Below, one piece after another: positions 18,372 to 27,130 of a DNA stretch of 64,000 bases (position 1 is the stretch's first letter; each line of letters starts with the position of its first letter). A program made the translations under genes and the position numbers. The DNA is from Beijerinckiaceae bacterium (GTDB lineage: Bacteria; Pseudomonadota; Alphaproteobacteria; Rhizobiales; Beijerinckiaceae): positions 558,001 through 622,000 of the forward strand of contig JAPZSB010000007.1 of NCBI GenBank assembly GCA_027531565.1. Direction: 5' to 3'. The notes beneath the pieces are model-generated. The model ran no database searches and was not told the DNA's origin. It saw only the letters and a program-made list of their open reading frames with translations.

Positions 18372-19583
18372 TCACGCGGCATCCTCGGGCGATCCTTCGG
18401 TATCGCGCGGGCAGGCTGTCCTGCCCAGCCCCTCCTTGCCGCAGATCCGACGCAGCAACGGGGACCGGCTCGCCCAGTGCCTCAGGTGCCAGGCGCCGGC
18501 GGCCGGCCAGCCCCGCCAGGAGAGGGGCAGGACCAGATCGTCCAGCGGCATTTCCACTGCGCCGAAGCGGCGCTTGTACTCGTAGTTGCCCATGGTGAAA
18601 TCGAACGTCCGGACGCCGCGCTTCTGCGCCTCGGCAATTGCCAGTTCCGTGACGACGAGCCCGAGCGCATGCCTCGCCCAGGGGCCGAACTCGTTCGCGA
18701 CCCTGAGATAGATCAGCTCGGTTCCCGCCCGGACGGCAAAATTGGCCGCGACCGTCCGGCCCTCGACGGTCAGGATGGTCATCTGGACCTTTCCCGCGGG
18801 CAGCCCCTGCTCGATCAGGCGACGGTAGAAGCTGCGGATGGCCGGCTCGTCGAGGCAGTAATCGAGGCCCTTCTTCTCGATCCGCTGGCTCTGCAGCCGC
18901 TCCAGATCCGCAAGGACACCAAGACCTTCGGCGACACTCTCGACAATCCGGCGTTCCGCGCCGGGAACACGGTCGAACTTGCGCCCCATCTTCTTCAGCT
19001 TCTCCCGCTTCTTCGGGGAGAGCGAGGCGAAATAGGCATCCCAGCAGACCGGCAGACTGAGGACCCAGCCGGAAAGCCGGTTCCGGCGGCTCGCATGGTG
19101 CCCGTGGATCGGATTGGCCATGCCCCCGACAACCGGCGCGATCCGGCAGATATGCAGGAGATCTGCCTCCGGCAGCGCCGGCCGGATCAATTCCCAGAGC
19201 GCATCGCCCCGGGGCAGGCGGTTCAGTGCCGAGCGCCGCAGCATCGGCGCCGCATAGTCGGACACGCCGAGATCGGGGCATTCCAGCAGGCGAATGTTGC
19301 GGACACTGCGACGGATCAGCGGCAGGGCCATGAGGATGGCGCCGCCCGCATCCCGGACCAGCACGAGAAAATTCTCGATCCCGGGGCGCGAACCGAGCAC
19401 ATCGAACCAGCTCGCAAGCCAAAGCCGGCTCTGGAAGGTCGAGCCCTCGAGCCCCTCGAGCAGGGGTTCCACCGCCGGGAAATGCCGGAAGCCGACCGCC
19501 TCGACATCAAGGCCCCCTGCCAGGGCAACCTCACCGGTCGCCTCGGCCGCTACATTCTGGGGCGCCGAAACCGAAAACGTCAT
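18372..19583 (-). CDS. CelD/FemAB-like GNAT-fold acetyltransferase (BioF2-like)
   Basis: Protein of 403 residues with an Acetyltransf_6-type double-GNAT layout. The C-terminal half shows SPKKREKLKKMGRKF, then EGRTVAANFAVRAGTELIYL and the FDFTMGNYEYKRRFG segment usual in cellulose-biosynthesis CelD-like proteins. It probably acylates or aminoacylates a glycan or lipid intermediate. I prefer the ATG at 19583, preceded by AAGGGA, over an in-frame ATG 63 bases upstream with no ribosome site. It is the last gene of the leftward glycan operon. Confidence 0.78.
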   Translation of the reverse strand: MTFSVSAPQNVAAEATGEVALAGGLDVEAVGFRHFPAVEPLLEGLEGSTFQSRLWLASWFDVLGSRPGIENFLVLVRDAGGAILMALPLIRRSVRNIRLLECPDLGVSDYAAPMLRRSALNRLPRGDALWELIRPALPEADLLHICRIAPVVGGMANPIHGHHASRRNRLSGWVLSLPVCWDAYFASLSPKKREKLKKMGRKFDRVPGAERRIVESVAEGLGVLADLERLQSQRIEKKGLDYCLDEPAIRSFYRRLIEQGLPAGKVQMTILTVEGRTVAANFAVRAGTELIYLRVANEFGPWARHALGLVVTELAIAEAQKRGVRTFDFTMGNYEYKRRFGAVEMPLDDLVLPLSWRGWPAAGAWHLRHWASRSPLLRRICGKEGLGRTACPRDTEGSPEDAA

Positions 19584-19809
19584 CTCAATCCCTTGCCGCG
19601 CATCGAAACCCTGGTCCCGAAGCGCGCGAAACTGCTTATGCAGCATCCATTTTGAAGAATTCCCGAAGGAAGGTTACGGCTCATCGAGGCAATCTCCCGA
19701 CACAGTCAACAAAATCCAAACCCAACTGCACAATCCGGCTTCACCCATTCCTCAACGCTGCCTGTTGCCGCGCTCCCGGCGATCCGCGCGGGCATCAGGA
19801 ACGGCCCTC
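19584..19809. other. Intergenic region between acetyltransferase and GMC oxidoreductase genes
   Basis: This 226-base stretch is lower in GC than its surroundings around 19640-19750. It holds GAATTCCC (19657-19664), a string also seen as AATTCCC upstream of two other glycan genes. No terminator or RNA gene is apparent. It probably contains a promoter for the leftward acetyltransferase gene. Confidence 0.4.
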
Positions 19810-21489
19810 TCACGCGGCGTCCTCCGTCCGGATCGAGGCCGCCGCCGGCTGCAACCGGCTCCCGAGATGATCCGCAAGACGCAGGGCAAAGGCGATGATG
19901 GTCAGGGTCGGATTGGCCTGACTGGAGGTCGGGAAAACGGCCGAGCCGGCAATGTAGAGATTGTCCATGCCATGGACGCGGCCATCGCCGTCCACCACGC
20001 CATCCCGGGGCGAAACGGACATGCGCGCCGTACCGATATGGTGCCCGCCATACGCGCCTTCGCGGAGCATCGCATCCGGGATCTCCTCCTCCCGGTAGGT
20101 CAATTCGCCGAGGTGCTGATCGGCCAGGTCCCGCCGCAATAGATCCAACGCGACGGAAACCGTCCGGAAATCGAGCGGCCGGTGCCGCCAGTCGACGCGC
20201 AGCCTTGGCATGCCGAGGGCATCGCGTTCACCCGCAAGGGTGATCCGGCTGTCCGGATTGGGAACCTGCTCGGCATGGATATCGAGGCTGTAGACGCCGT
20301 TGCGCGGCTCGACCACGAGGGAGGGGAATTTCCTCTCGGCCAGGGTCCGGCGCCAGACCCAGTTCATCAGGAAGCCGGCGGTCGCGAAGGGTTCCCGCAG
20401 GACATTGCCGGCATGGCGCAGATAGCCGGAAAGGCCCGGCCTTTCGCTGCCATGGAGACGCTTGGAATATTCGTAGCTGATGAAGGGCTTGGCGAGATAG
20501 ATCGCCGAAAGGATTCCGCGCCCATGGGCCGGATCCGGCAGGCGGGGATGATGAAGCCGCATGACGATGTTGCCGATGCGATTCTCCCGCTGGATTTCCG
20601 GCCGGAGGGACAGGCGGCGGCGGCAATAGACGCCGTCCCAGCTCCGCTCGTAGCCATGCCAGATCCGGGTCCGGGCCGGATCGAAACGGACCGATCCCAT
20701 GGTCCCGGCAATGTGGCAGAGGTAGTTGCGCCCGACCTGATCATGCGCGTTGCCGATGCCCTCACCGCCCCGCGATGCAAGCAGCAGGCGCGGTGTCTCG
20801 AGGCCGCCCGCGGCGATCACCGTCACCTCGGCGGCAATCCGGATCTCCTGCCCTGTCAGGGTCCGGACGACTACGCCGGTCGCCTTCCCGTCCGAGGTCA
20901 GGATCTCGGTGGCGTGGCCATTGAGAAGCGCGGTGATGTTCGGGGACCTCTCGATCCGGCGCCGGTAGCGCGGGCCGAACCGGGTGGGGCACGAGAACCG
21001 CTCGATCGAGTCCTGGCTGAAATGCGGGCCGCCGAACCCGTCGATCATCGGCCGCATGCCGCCCTCGATAGCGCGGGCGGCGGAGAATTCGGGATCCCCG
21101 ATTTCCGCCAGTTCCGCTGCCGCGGCATAATGGGGAGCAATGTCGTCAAACCCGATCGGCCATTCCGCGCCCTCGATCCAGCTGCGCGGTTCGAAATCGA
21201 TCGGATCGAACGGCATTGCCCGGCCACCCCAAGTGGCGGATGATCCCCCGAACTGCCGGTGGCGGTATTCCGTGGTGGGGCTGTGCAGGGCCGGATCGGC
21301 AACCTCTCCGGCATAGAGCGCCTGATGGCGCGGCTCTGCTTCCAGCGCACCGCCAGCCACGAGGACGACCGCGAGGCCTGACCCGGCCAGCCGGAGCGCC
21401 AGCGAGATCCCCGCAGGACCGGCGCCGATGATGCAGACCTGCGTCGTCAGCACCCCGCTTGATCCGGGCGCCTCGGCATCGATGATCAT
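19810..21489 (-). CDS. GMC-family FAD-dependent oxidoreductase
   Basis: Flavoenzyme of 559 residues. The N-terminal dinucleotide-binding motif is CIIGAGPAGISLALRLAGSG (from about residue 18). FGGSSATWGGRAMPF follows near residue 80, and the GMC C-terminal domain carries GGHHIGTARM and NLYIAGSAVFPTSSQANPT. GMC enzymes oxidise alcohols, including sugar hydroxyls and polyols. The partner and substrate are unknown. Its start overlaps the upstream glycosyltransferase gene by four bases, placing it in the glycan operon. There is no signal peptide, so it is cytosolic. Confidence 0.85.
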   Translation of the reverse strand: MIIDAEAPGSSGVLTTQVCIIGAGPAGISLALRLAGSGLAVVLVAGGALEAEPRHQALYAGEVADPALHSPTTEYRHRQFGGSSATWGGRAMPFDPIDFEPRSWIEGAEWPIGFDDIAPHYAAAAELAEIGDPEFSAARAIEGGMRPMIDGFGGPHFSQDSIERFSCPTRFGPRYRRRIERSPNITALLNGHATEILTSDGKATGVVVRTLTGQEIRIAAEVTVIAAGGLETPRLLLASRGGEGIGNAHDQVGRNYLCHIAGTMGSVRFDPARTRIWHGYERSWDGVYCRRRLSLRPEIQRENRIGNIVMRLHHPRLPDPAHGRGILSAIYLAKPFISYEYSKRLHGSERPGLSGYLRHAGNVLREPFATAGFLMNWVWRRTLAERKFPSLVVEPRNGVYSLDIHAEQVPNPDSRITLAGERDALGMPRLRVDWRHRPLDFRTVSVALDLLRRDLADQHLGELTYREEEIPDAMLREGAYGGHHIGTARMSVSPRDGVVDGDGRVHGMDNLYIAGSAVFPTSSQANPTLTIIAFALRLADHLGSRLQPAAASIRTEDAA

Positions 21490-22628
21490 CGCGCACGCTC
21501 CGCTGTCATTTCGCCGACCGGATCCGTCCGGACTCCGAAGCGGCGCGCATAGATCGCCAGCATGTCGGACAGGAACGCCTCGAGCGTGAACCGGGCCCGG
21601 AACCGCTCGAGGCCCCTGTCGGAAAGGGATTGCTGGAGGGCAGGATCAGCCAACAGGTCAAGCATCCGCGCAGACAGCGCCGCCCTGTCTCCGGGGGGCA
21701 CGAGAAGGACCTCGCTGCCCTGTTCGAGAAACTCGGGGATCGCTCCGACCGGCGTCGTGATGACGGGGGCGCCGCAACCCAGCGCTTCGAGGATCACCAA
21801 TGGCAGGCCTTCGTGGTAGGAGGGCAGGACCATCATGTCGACGCTGCAGAGCAGCCGGCGGACATCCGCCTGCCCGACCCAGCCGATGAATTCGACCCGC
21901 CCGGACAGGCCGAGTTCGTCTGCGAGGGCCGTATAGCGCGGCACGTCGCCATGACCGGCAATGATCGCGCGCCAGGGCGGAGCCTCCCCGGGCAGGAGCG
22001 ACAGGGCCGCGAGGAAATCCGAAATGCCCTTCCGCTCCGTCAGGAGGCCGAGAAAGAGGATCGTCCGTGTCCGGCCCGGCTCGGTCGTGAAGGTCCGGGG
22101 CGTGGGGACGACCGGCACGCCGTTGCACAGGATGTCGATCTTTCCCGCATCGATCCCGAGATCCCTGACGAGCCAGTCTTTCCAGAGCCTGCCGAGGACG
22201 ATGATCGCACTGGCCTGCCGGAAGGGCAGCCGGAGCAGCCAGCGGCGGAGGGGCGTGCCCTCCGCATGGAATTCAACCAGCTCCGCCGCATGGAGATGCA
22301 GCAGGGTGGGGGCACCGACCAACGCGGAAGCAAGGATGATCAATCCCTTCCGGAAGGCGCTGCCCCTGTCTCCGAAATTGACATGGACGAAGGCGAGGCT
22401 CCCGTTCAGCCGCGCCCACCAGATCGTCAGGATGGCGCGGAGGAGAAGCAGGAGCGAGAAGACGACGCCCCGCTCGTCCCGCGTGACAAGGGCCTCGAAC
22501 CGGACGGGGCCATTCCGGGCGGCGTCCGATTGCAGGATGTAATCCTTGACGCGGCCCATGCCGCCGCCAACGCCGCCTCCGGGTGCAACGAGATAGATGG
22601 TCTTCACGGCTTTCCGGTCCTGGTTCAT
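21486..22628 (-). CDS. Glycosyltransferase family 4
   Basis: GT-B retaining glycosyltransferase of 380 residues. It has the N-terminal GGGVGGGMGRVKDY loop and the C-terminal Rossmann domain with LGLLTERKGISDFLAAL. The EX7E motif EGLPLVILE is followed by GCGAPVITTPVGAIPEF. Donor and acceptor are not readable. The start ATG follows AAGGCGGC. An upstream in-frame ATG at 22709 would add an unconserved extension. It is coupled to the GMC gene. Confidence 0.88.
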   Translation of the reverse strand: MNQDRKAVKTIYLVAPGGGVGGGMGRVKDYILQSDAARNGPVRFEALVTRDERGVVFSLLLLLRAILTIWWARLNGSLAFVHVNFGDRGSAFRKGLIILASALVGAPTLLHLHAAELVEFHAEGTPLRRWLLRLPFRQASAIIVLGRLWKDWLVRDLGIDAGKIDILCNGVPVVPTPRTFTTEPGRTRTILFLGLLTERKGISDFLAALSLLPGEAPPWRAIIAGHGDVPRYTALADELGLSGRVEFIGWVGQADVRRLLCSVDMMVLPSYHEGLPLVILEALGCGAPVITTPVGAIPEFLEQGSEVLLVPPGDRAALSARMLDLLADPALQQSLSDRGLERFRARFTLEAFLSDMLAIYARRFGVRTDPVGEMTAERAR

Positions 22629-22665
22629 GCCGCCTTCTGCGCAGCCTTCGCCCCAGCCATGCGGT

Positions 22666-22683
22666 CGAAAGTAAAATCTTTCG
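22666..22683. promoter_or_regulatory. Inverted repeat upstream of the leftward glycosyltransferase
   Basis: CGAAAG-TAAAAT-CTTTCG is a perfect 6-bp inverted repeat around an AT-rich centre, 38 bases before the glycosyltransferase start, where a promoter would lie. It could be an operator or a -10 region. There is no other support. Confidence 0.35.
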
Positions 22684-22770
22684 TGCAGTCCGGGACGAAA
22701 CCGACGCAATTGTCGGCATTATCCTTGCGGAATGATTGCCGGGTTTTCCGAAAGGCGGGGGCAAGCTGCC

Positions 22771-23874
22771 TCATCGGACCGGTGCCGCCTGCAGGGCCTG
22801 CCGGATGGCCATCGCCATCGGCTTCTCGTTGAGACGGTCATCGAACGGGAGCGCACGCGCGGGAAACCGGAAACCGCGCTCCCTCGCCACGGCCGGTTCA
22901 CGGTACCAGGTGTACCGATCCGACAGATGCCACGGGATGAGAACCTTGACAGCCCGGTTCTTCAGTACCGGCTCAAGGAAGCGCTTCGTCCAGAGCGCAA
23001 CCTGCTCGTCCCGCTTGGCGATCTCCTTCGGGAAGGTCAGGTCCTCGACATCGAACTCGGTGAGGTAGATGTCGAGCTTCCGCCGCCCGATCTCCTCGAG
23101 GAACCGCAGGAAGGGATCGATGTCGAACGCCACGCCCGGGCGTATATGGGCCTGAAGCCCGATGGCATCCAGCTTGACGCCCCTGTCGAGCAACCGGTCG
23201 ATCAGGGGCAGCATGGCCGCCCGGACCTGACGGCCAAGCCGGTCATCCTGCTCGGTGAACGCCTCGTTGAGAACCAGCTTGGCCAGCGGATCGACCCGCG
23301 AAAGCCGCCGGAACGCCCGCTCGATATAGGCTTCGCCCATTGCATCGTACCAGGGCCCCGGCCTGAAGCCGCCGGGGCGTCCGGCATCCGGCCAGAAGGG
23401 TTCGTTGACGGCATCCCACGAATGCATGGCCCCCGCATAGCGCCCTCCGACGACGTCGATATGCTCGTCGAAGATGCGTTCGATCTCCCGGGAGGACTTG
23501 CCCTTCAGCCAGGGGGCCGGCCAGTCGTTCCAGAACATGGCCGCGCCGCGGAAATACATGCCATGGGCGCGCGCGAATTCGAGGAGCGCATCGGGCTGCT
23601 CGAAATCGAAGGCGTCCTCACGCGGCCGGAGATAGTCGAATTTCAGGGCAAGTTCCGCCGCGAGAAGCCGGGAATGCTCAGCCTGCAAGACACCGTATTC
23701 GCGGTCCTTGATCACCTCCCACGCAGCAGCGGAGCCGAAAAGGATGCCGGCCCGACGGGCCTCGGCCCAGAGGGGAAGGCGCTGGCCGAGCGCCGGCACC
23801 GCGGATACCGAGAGCGACGCTGCCGCTCCGAGCTGCAGCATTTGACGACGATTGATCGAGCGGCAGGAATCCAC
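22771..23874 (-). CDS. Tat-exported GH10 family glycoside hydrolase (endo-beta-1,4-xylanase-like)
   Basis: Secreted retaining glycosidase of 367 residues. A twin-arginine leader (SINRRQMLQLGAAAS near residues 6-20) precedes a GH10 barrel. The acid/base Glu158 lies in WDAVNEPFW and the nucleophile Glu273 in YLTEFDV. Other GH10 strands are KFDYLRPRED and LDAIGLQAHI. In an exopolysaccharide context such enzymes trim or process the nascent polymer rather than degrade plant xylan. It precedes the glycosyltransferase gene by 142 bases, with the possible promoter at 22666. Confidence 0.87.
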   Translation of the reverse strand: MDSCRSINRRQMLQLGAAASLSVSAVPALGQRLPLWAEARRAGILFGSAAAWEVIKDREYGVLQAEHSRLLAAELALKFDYLRPREDAFDFEQPDALLEFARAHGMYFRGAAMFWNDWPAPWLKGKSSREIERIFDEHIDVVGGRYAGAMHSWDAVNEPFWPDAGRPGGFRPGPWYDAMGEAYIERAFRRLSRVDPLAKLVLNEAFTEQDDRLGRQVRAAMLPLIDRLLDRGVKLDAIGLQAHIRPGVAFDIDPFLRFLEEIGRRKLDIYLTEFDVEDLTFPKEIAKRDEQVALWTKRFLEPVLKNRAVKVLIPWHLSDRYTWYREPAVARERGFRFPARALPFDDRLNEKPMAMAIRQALQAAPVR

Positions 23875-24220
23875 GCGATGGGCTCCGACAAGGTTCCGAA
23901 AACAGGCTCCTCCCTACCGGAAATTCCCTACCCGATTGGTTGTGAAGCCGGATTTCCGCCCGGATTTCCACGCGGGTCGATGAAGAATTCACCGCGATGC
24001 TTGAGGAATTCCGGTATCGGATCATGAAAATTTTAGGAGATCGGCGGTAAGCAGCGGCCATGTTCACACCCCCTTTCCGGCCACCTTTCCCGAAGATCCT
24101 ATCGCCCGATCCACGGGCCCGAACCCTGTTTGTCACCTCCGGCGGGTTGCCTTCCGGCACAGGACCGGAGCAGTCCGACGAGGCAGGCCGGAACGGCGTG
24201 GACGGAAGGAAGGCAGCGCC
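23875..24220. other. Divergent promoter region in the glycan cluster
   Basis: The 346 bases between the leftward glycosidase and the rightward epimerase contain no convincing gene. They are locally AT-richer, with AAATTCCC at 23921-23928, AAGAATTC at 23983-23990, GGAATTCC at 24005-24012 and ATGAAAATTTTAGGAGA near 24024. The epimerase ribosome site GGAAGGAAGG ends about 7 bases before its ATG. Promoters for both directions are expected here. Confidence 0.5.
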
Positions 24221-25168
24221 ATGAAGGTTCTCGTGGTTGGTGCCAATGGCTTTGTCGGCCGTCATGTCATCGATGCCCTGATGGCCTCCGGCACGGCCGA
24301 ACCGGTCTGCGGGGTGAGAAAGGCCCGGCCGGGCGCAGCCCCGGTCCGGCTTTTGGATGCAACCGATCCTGCTTCGGCGATGGCGGCAGTCGAGGGCATG
24401 CAGGGGGTGGTCAATTGCGTCCTGGGATCGCCCGACACGATGATCCGCAGCACCGAGGCATTGATCGCTGCCGCGCTCCACCATGGCGCCCGCCGCTTCG
24501 TCCATCTCTCCAGCATCGCCGTCTATGGCTCCCGTGAGGGGATGATCGACGAGCAGAGCCCGCAGGGCGAAGGCGTGAATGCCTATGGCGAGGCCAAGAT
24601 CCGGTGCGAACAGCTCGTCCGCGCGGCACAGGCCCGAGGGCTTGAAACCGTCATCCTCCGGCCGGGGCTCGTCTGCGGGCCGGAATCCCATCCATGGACC
24701 CTGCGCATCGGCCGTTTGCTGCGCCAGCGGCGCCTTGGTGACCTTGGTGCGCAGGGCGATGGCTATGCCAACCTGATCGCGGTCGAGGATGTGGCGGAGG
24801 CGATTGCCCGCGCGCTGGTCAGCAGGCCGAGCGGCCGGAGCTACAACCTTGCCATGCCGGATCCGCCGCGCTGGAACCGCTACCTGCTGGACCTCGCCAA
24901 GGGCCTCGGCGCGACGCCGGTCCATCGGGTGCCGGGCTACCAGCTCAAGGTGGAAAGCCGGCTTGCCATGCTGCCCCTGAAAGCCGCGGAAAGGCTGATC
25001 GGTTCGAGGCCGTGGCTGCCCGAAGCGATCACCCCCAGCCTTGCCCGGCTCTTCGGCTCGGATATCCGCTTTTCCCCCGCCGCAACGGACGCTGATCTCG
25101 GCTTTGTCCGGACCGGCTACGAGGCCATCATGGCACGATCGATCAATTGGTTGAGGACCGTGCGGTGA
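24221..25168 (+). CDS. NAD-dependent epimerase/dehydratase (extended SDR)
   Basis: Protein of 315 residues with the Rossmann motif VGANGFVGRHV near residue 5, the SSIAVYG strand and the YGEAK catalytic Tyr-Lys pair near residue 126. The C-terminal half (YQLKVESRLAMLPLKAAERLIG) is typical of NDP-sugar or sugar-lipid epimerases/reductases. It probably supplies or modifies a nucleotide sugar for the surrounding glycosyltransferases. It is followed almost directly by the WecG/TagA-type gene. Confidence 0.85.
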   Translation: MKVLVVGANGFVGRHVIDALMASGTAEPVCGVRKARPGAAPVRLLDATDPASAMAAVEGMQGVVNCVLGSPDTMIRSTEALIAAALHHGARRFVHLSSIAVYGSREGMIDEQSPQGEGVNAYGEAKIRCEQLVRAAQARGLETVILRPGLVCGPESHPWTLRIGRLLRQRRLGDLGAQGDGYANLIAVEDVAEAIARALVSRPSGRSYNLAMPDPPRWNRYLLDLAKGLGATPVHRVPGYQLKVESRLAMLPLKAAERLIGSRPWLPEAITPSLARLFGSDIRFSPAATDADLGFVRTGYEAIMARSINWLRTVR

Positions 25169-25170
25169 CC

Positions 25171-25953
25171 ATGCCGGTGCATACCTCCGCCGAACCGCTG
25201 GTCCGGGACACGATCCGCATCGGACCGGTGACCGTCGCCGCATTGACGCGCGACGAGGCAATTGCCGGCCTGCACCGGATTGTCGCCAGCGGCGGCCATG
25301 CCAAGATCGCCTTCGCGAATGCCCACATGGTCAATGTGGCCTATGACAACCCGGCCTTTGCGCGGGCGCTGGGCCAGTTCCTGATCCTGCCGGATGGCAT
25401 CGGTGTCGATCTCGGGGCGAAACTGGTGCACGGGCGATCCTTCCCGGCCAACCTGAACGGGACCGACCTGCTGCCGCAGTTGCTGACCAGCGCCCCGACA
25501 TCCCTGTCGGTCGCGCTGTTCGGCGGCAAACCGGGAATCGCCGAACGGGCGGTCGTCACGCTTTCAGGGCTTGCGCCGCAGCACCGATACATCGTCCTTT
25601 CGGATGGCTATGGCGGCGACCGCCGGACCGTGGAAGTCCGGCGGCAGCTTGAGGCGAACCGCGCCGATATCGTTCTGGTCGCGCTTGGCAACCCGCTCCA
25701 GGAACTCTGGATCCATGACAATCTCGGTTCGAAGCATTGCGGCCTCGCGATCGGGGTCGGTGCACTGTTCGATTTTCTTGCCGGCGAAGTGGTGCGCGCG
25801 CCCAGCCTCGTCCGCCGGCTGAGGCTCGAATGGGCCTTCCGCCTCGCGCAGGAGCCGGGCCGCCTCTGGCGCCGCTATGTCGTCGGCAATCCGCTGTTCC
25901 TCTGGCGTATGCTGGTCCAGTCGCGTCAGGCGCGTTCCCGCCGCTCAGGCTGA
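25171..25953 (+). CDS. WecG/TagA/CpsF family glycosyltransferase
   Basis: Glycosyltransferase of family 26, 260 residues, which usually adds N-acetylmannosaminuronic acid, ManNAc or glucose to a lipid-linked sugar. Family motifs are ANAHMVNVAYDNPAF, LPDGIGVDLGAKL, NGTDLLPQLL, LFGGKPGIAERA and LVALGNPLQELWI. The ATG at 25171 lies two bases after the epimerase stop. A TTG eight codons earlier is less likely. Its 3' end overlaps the convergent GT4 gene by nine bases. Confidence 0.88.
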   Translation: MPVHTSAEPLVRDTIRIGPVTVAALTRDEAIAGLHRIVASGGHAKIAFANAHMVNVAYDNPAFARALGQFLILPDGIGVDLGAKLVHGRSFPANLNGTDLLPQLLTSAPTSLSVALFGGKPGIAERAVVTLSGLAPQHRYIVLSDGYGGDRRTVEVRRQLEANRADIVLVALGNPLQELWIHDNLGSKHCGLAIGVGALFDFLAGEVVRAPSLVRRLRLEWAFRLAQEPGRLWRRYVVGNPLFLWRMLVQSRQARSRRSG

Positions 25954-27030
25954 GATTTCGCGAAGGATGTCCTCCGCCGTTGCCAGATAGGCGTCGGTGG
26001 CCGCCTCGATTGAGAAGAGGGACGCCCGTGCCTGCCGCGCGGCCGGTTCGCCAGGATCTCGCAGGGCTGCATCAAGCGCGCGGGCCATGGCGTCGGAATC
26101 ACCGATCGGCACGAGAGCACCGAATTCGCCCTGGCCGAGAATTTCAGCCGGACCGGCGGCAGCCGTGCTGACCACCGGCAAACCATGGGCAAGAGCTTCG
26201 GCGACAACATTGCCGAAGCTTTCGAGCCGCGAGGTCAGCGCGAGCACGCGCGACCGGCGATAGGCCTCCGCCGGATCCTTCAGATAGCCAGCGAAGGAAA
26301 TGCGTTCAGCCACTCCGAGAGCACCGGCAAGACGCTCCAGATCCGGGCGAACCGGGCCATCGCCGACCAGTTCAAGGGTGGCCGCGGTGTTGGCCATTTT
26401 CGCGAAGGCACGGAGCAGGGTCGGCAGGTCCTTGTCCGGATGCATCCGACCGACAAAGAGGATGCGCGGCGGCCGCGCGGCAAGATCCGCGGTCTCGACT
26501 GCCGGCCAGCCAACCGGCGAATAGACGGGGTTGTAGATGCGGATCGTGCGCGAGGGCGAGGCACGGTAGCGCCTGACGAGTTCGTCACGCAGGCCGTCGG
26601 AAACGGCGATGGCGCGGCCGCAAAGCCGCGTGAACAGCGGGGCGCCGTGATTGCCGAGCCGCGAGAGAAGACGGTTCTCGGACTGGAAGAAGCCGTGGAA
26701 GGAAATGATCGCCCGGCGGTGCCGGCCCGTCGCCAGGGCGGCGAGCATGTGCTTCAGGTTGGCAACGCCCAGGCCGGAGAAGGTGACGTCCGGACGTTCG
26801 GCGCGCAGCAAGGCTGCCAGCCCCATCACGGCCCGGGCATGGCCCGCCGGCAGCGTGACCTGCCGGATGCCGGAGGCGAGATAGTCGAGATTCTCCGATG
26901 CCTCGTAGTCAACCGCGAAGATCACGTCATGGCCGCGTCGACGCGTCTCGGATGCCAGCAAGGCGAAGACGCGCTCCGCGCCACCGCCCAGCAGGGCCGG
27001 CATGTAAAAGAGAAATTTACGGGATGGCAT
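25945..27030 (-). CDS. Glycosyltransferase family 4
   Basis: GT-B glycosyltransferase of 361 residues. The N-terminus has FYMPALLGGGAERVFALLA, the GGGAE loop common in GT4 enzymes. The C-terminal domain has ILFVGRMHPDKDLPTLLRAFA and the EX7E motif within SRLESFGNVVAEALAHGLPVVST. It is transcribed alone towards the WecG-type gene. The 100-base gap to the next gene is AT-rich (CATAATTTTCATAAAATTCCC) and must hold both divergent promoters. Confidence 0.88.
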   Translation of the reverse strand: MPSRKFLFYMPALLGGGAERVFALLASETRRRGHDVIFAVDYEASENLDYLASGIRQVTLPAGHARAVMGLAALLRAERPDVTFSGLGVANLKHMLAALATGRHRRAIISFHGFFQSENRLLSRLGNHGAPLFTRLCGRAIAVSDGLRDELVRRYRASPSRTIRIYNPVYSPVGWPAVETADLAARPPRILFVGRMHPDKDLPTLLRAFAKMANTAATLELVGDGPVRPDLERLAGALGVAERISFAGYLKDPAEAYRRSRVLALTSRLESFGNVVAEALAHGLPVVSTAAAGPAEILGQGEFGALVPIGDSDAMARALDAALRDPGEPAARQARASLFSIEAATDAYLATAEDILREISA

Positions 27031-27130
27031 TAAACAGGCCTCGACCGGATTCCCGGCGCCCGGTTGTTCGGACCGACGCCTGTCAGCCTGATCGCATAAT
27101 TTTCATAAAATTCCCTTGCGGGGTTCGGGT

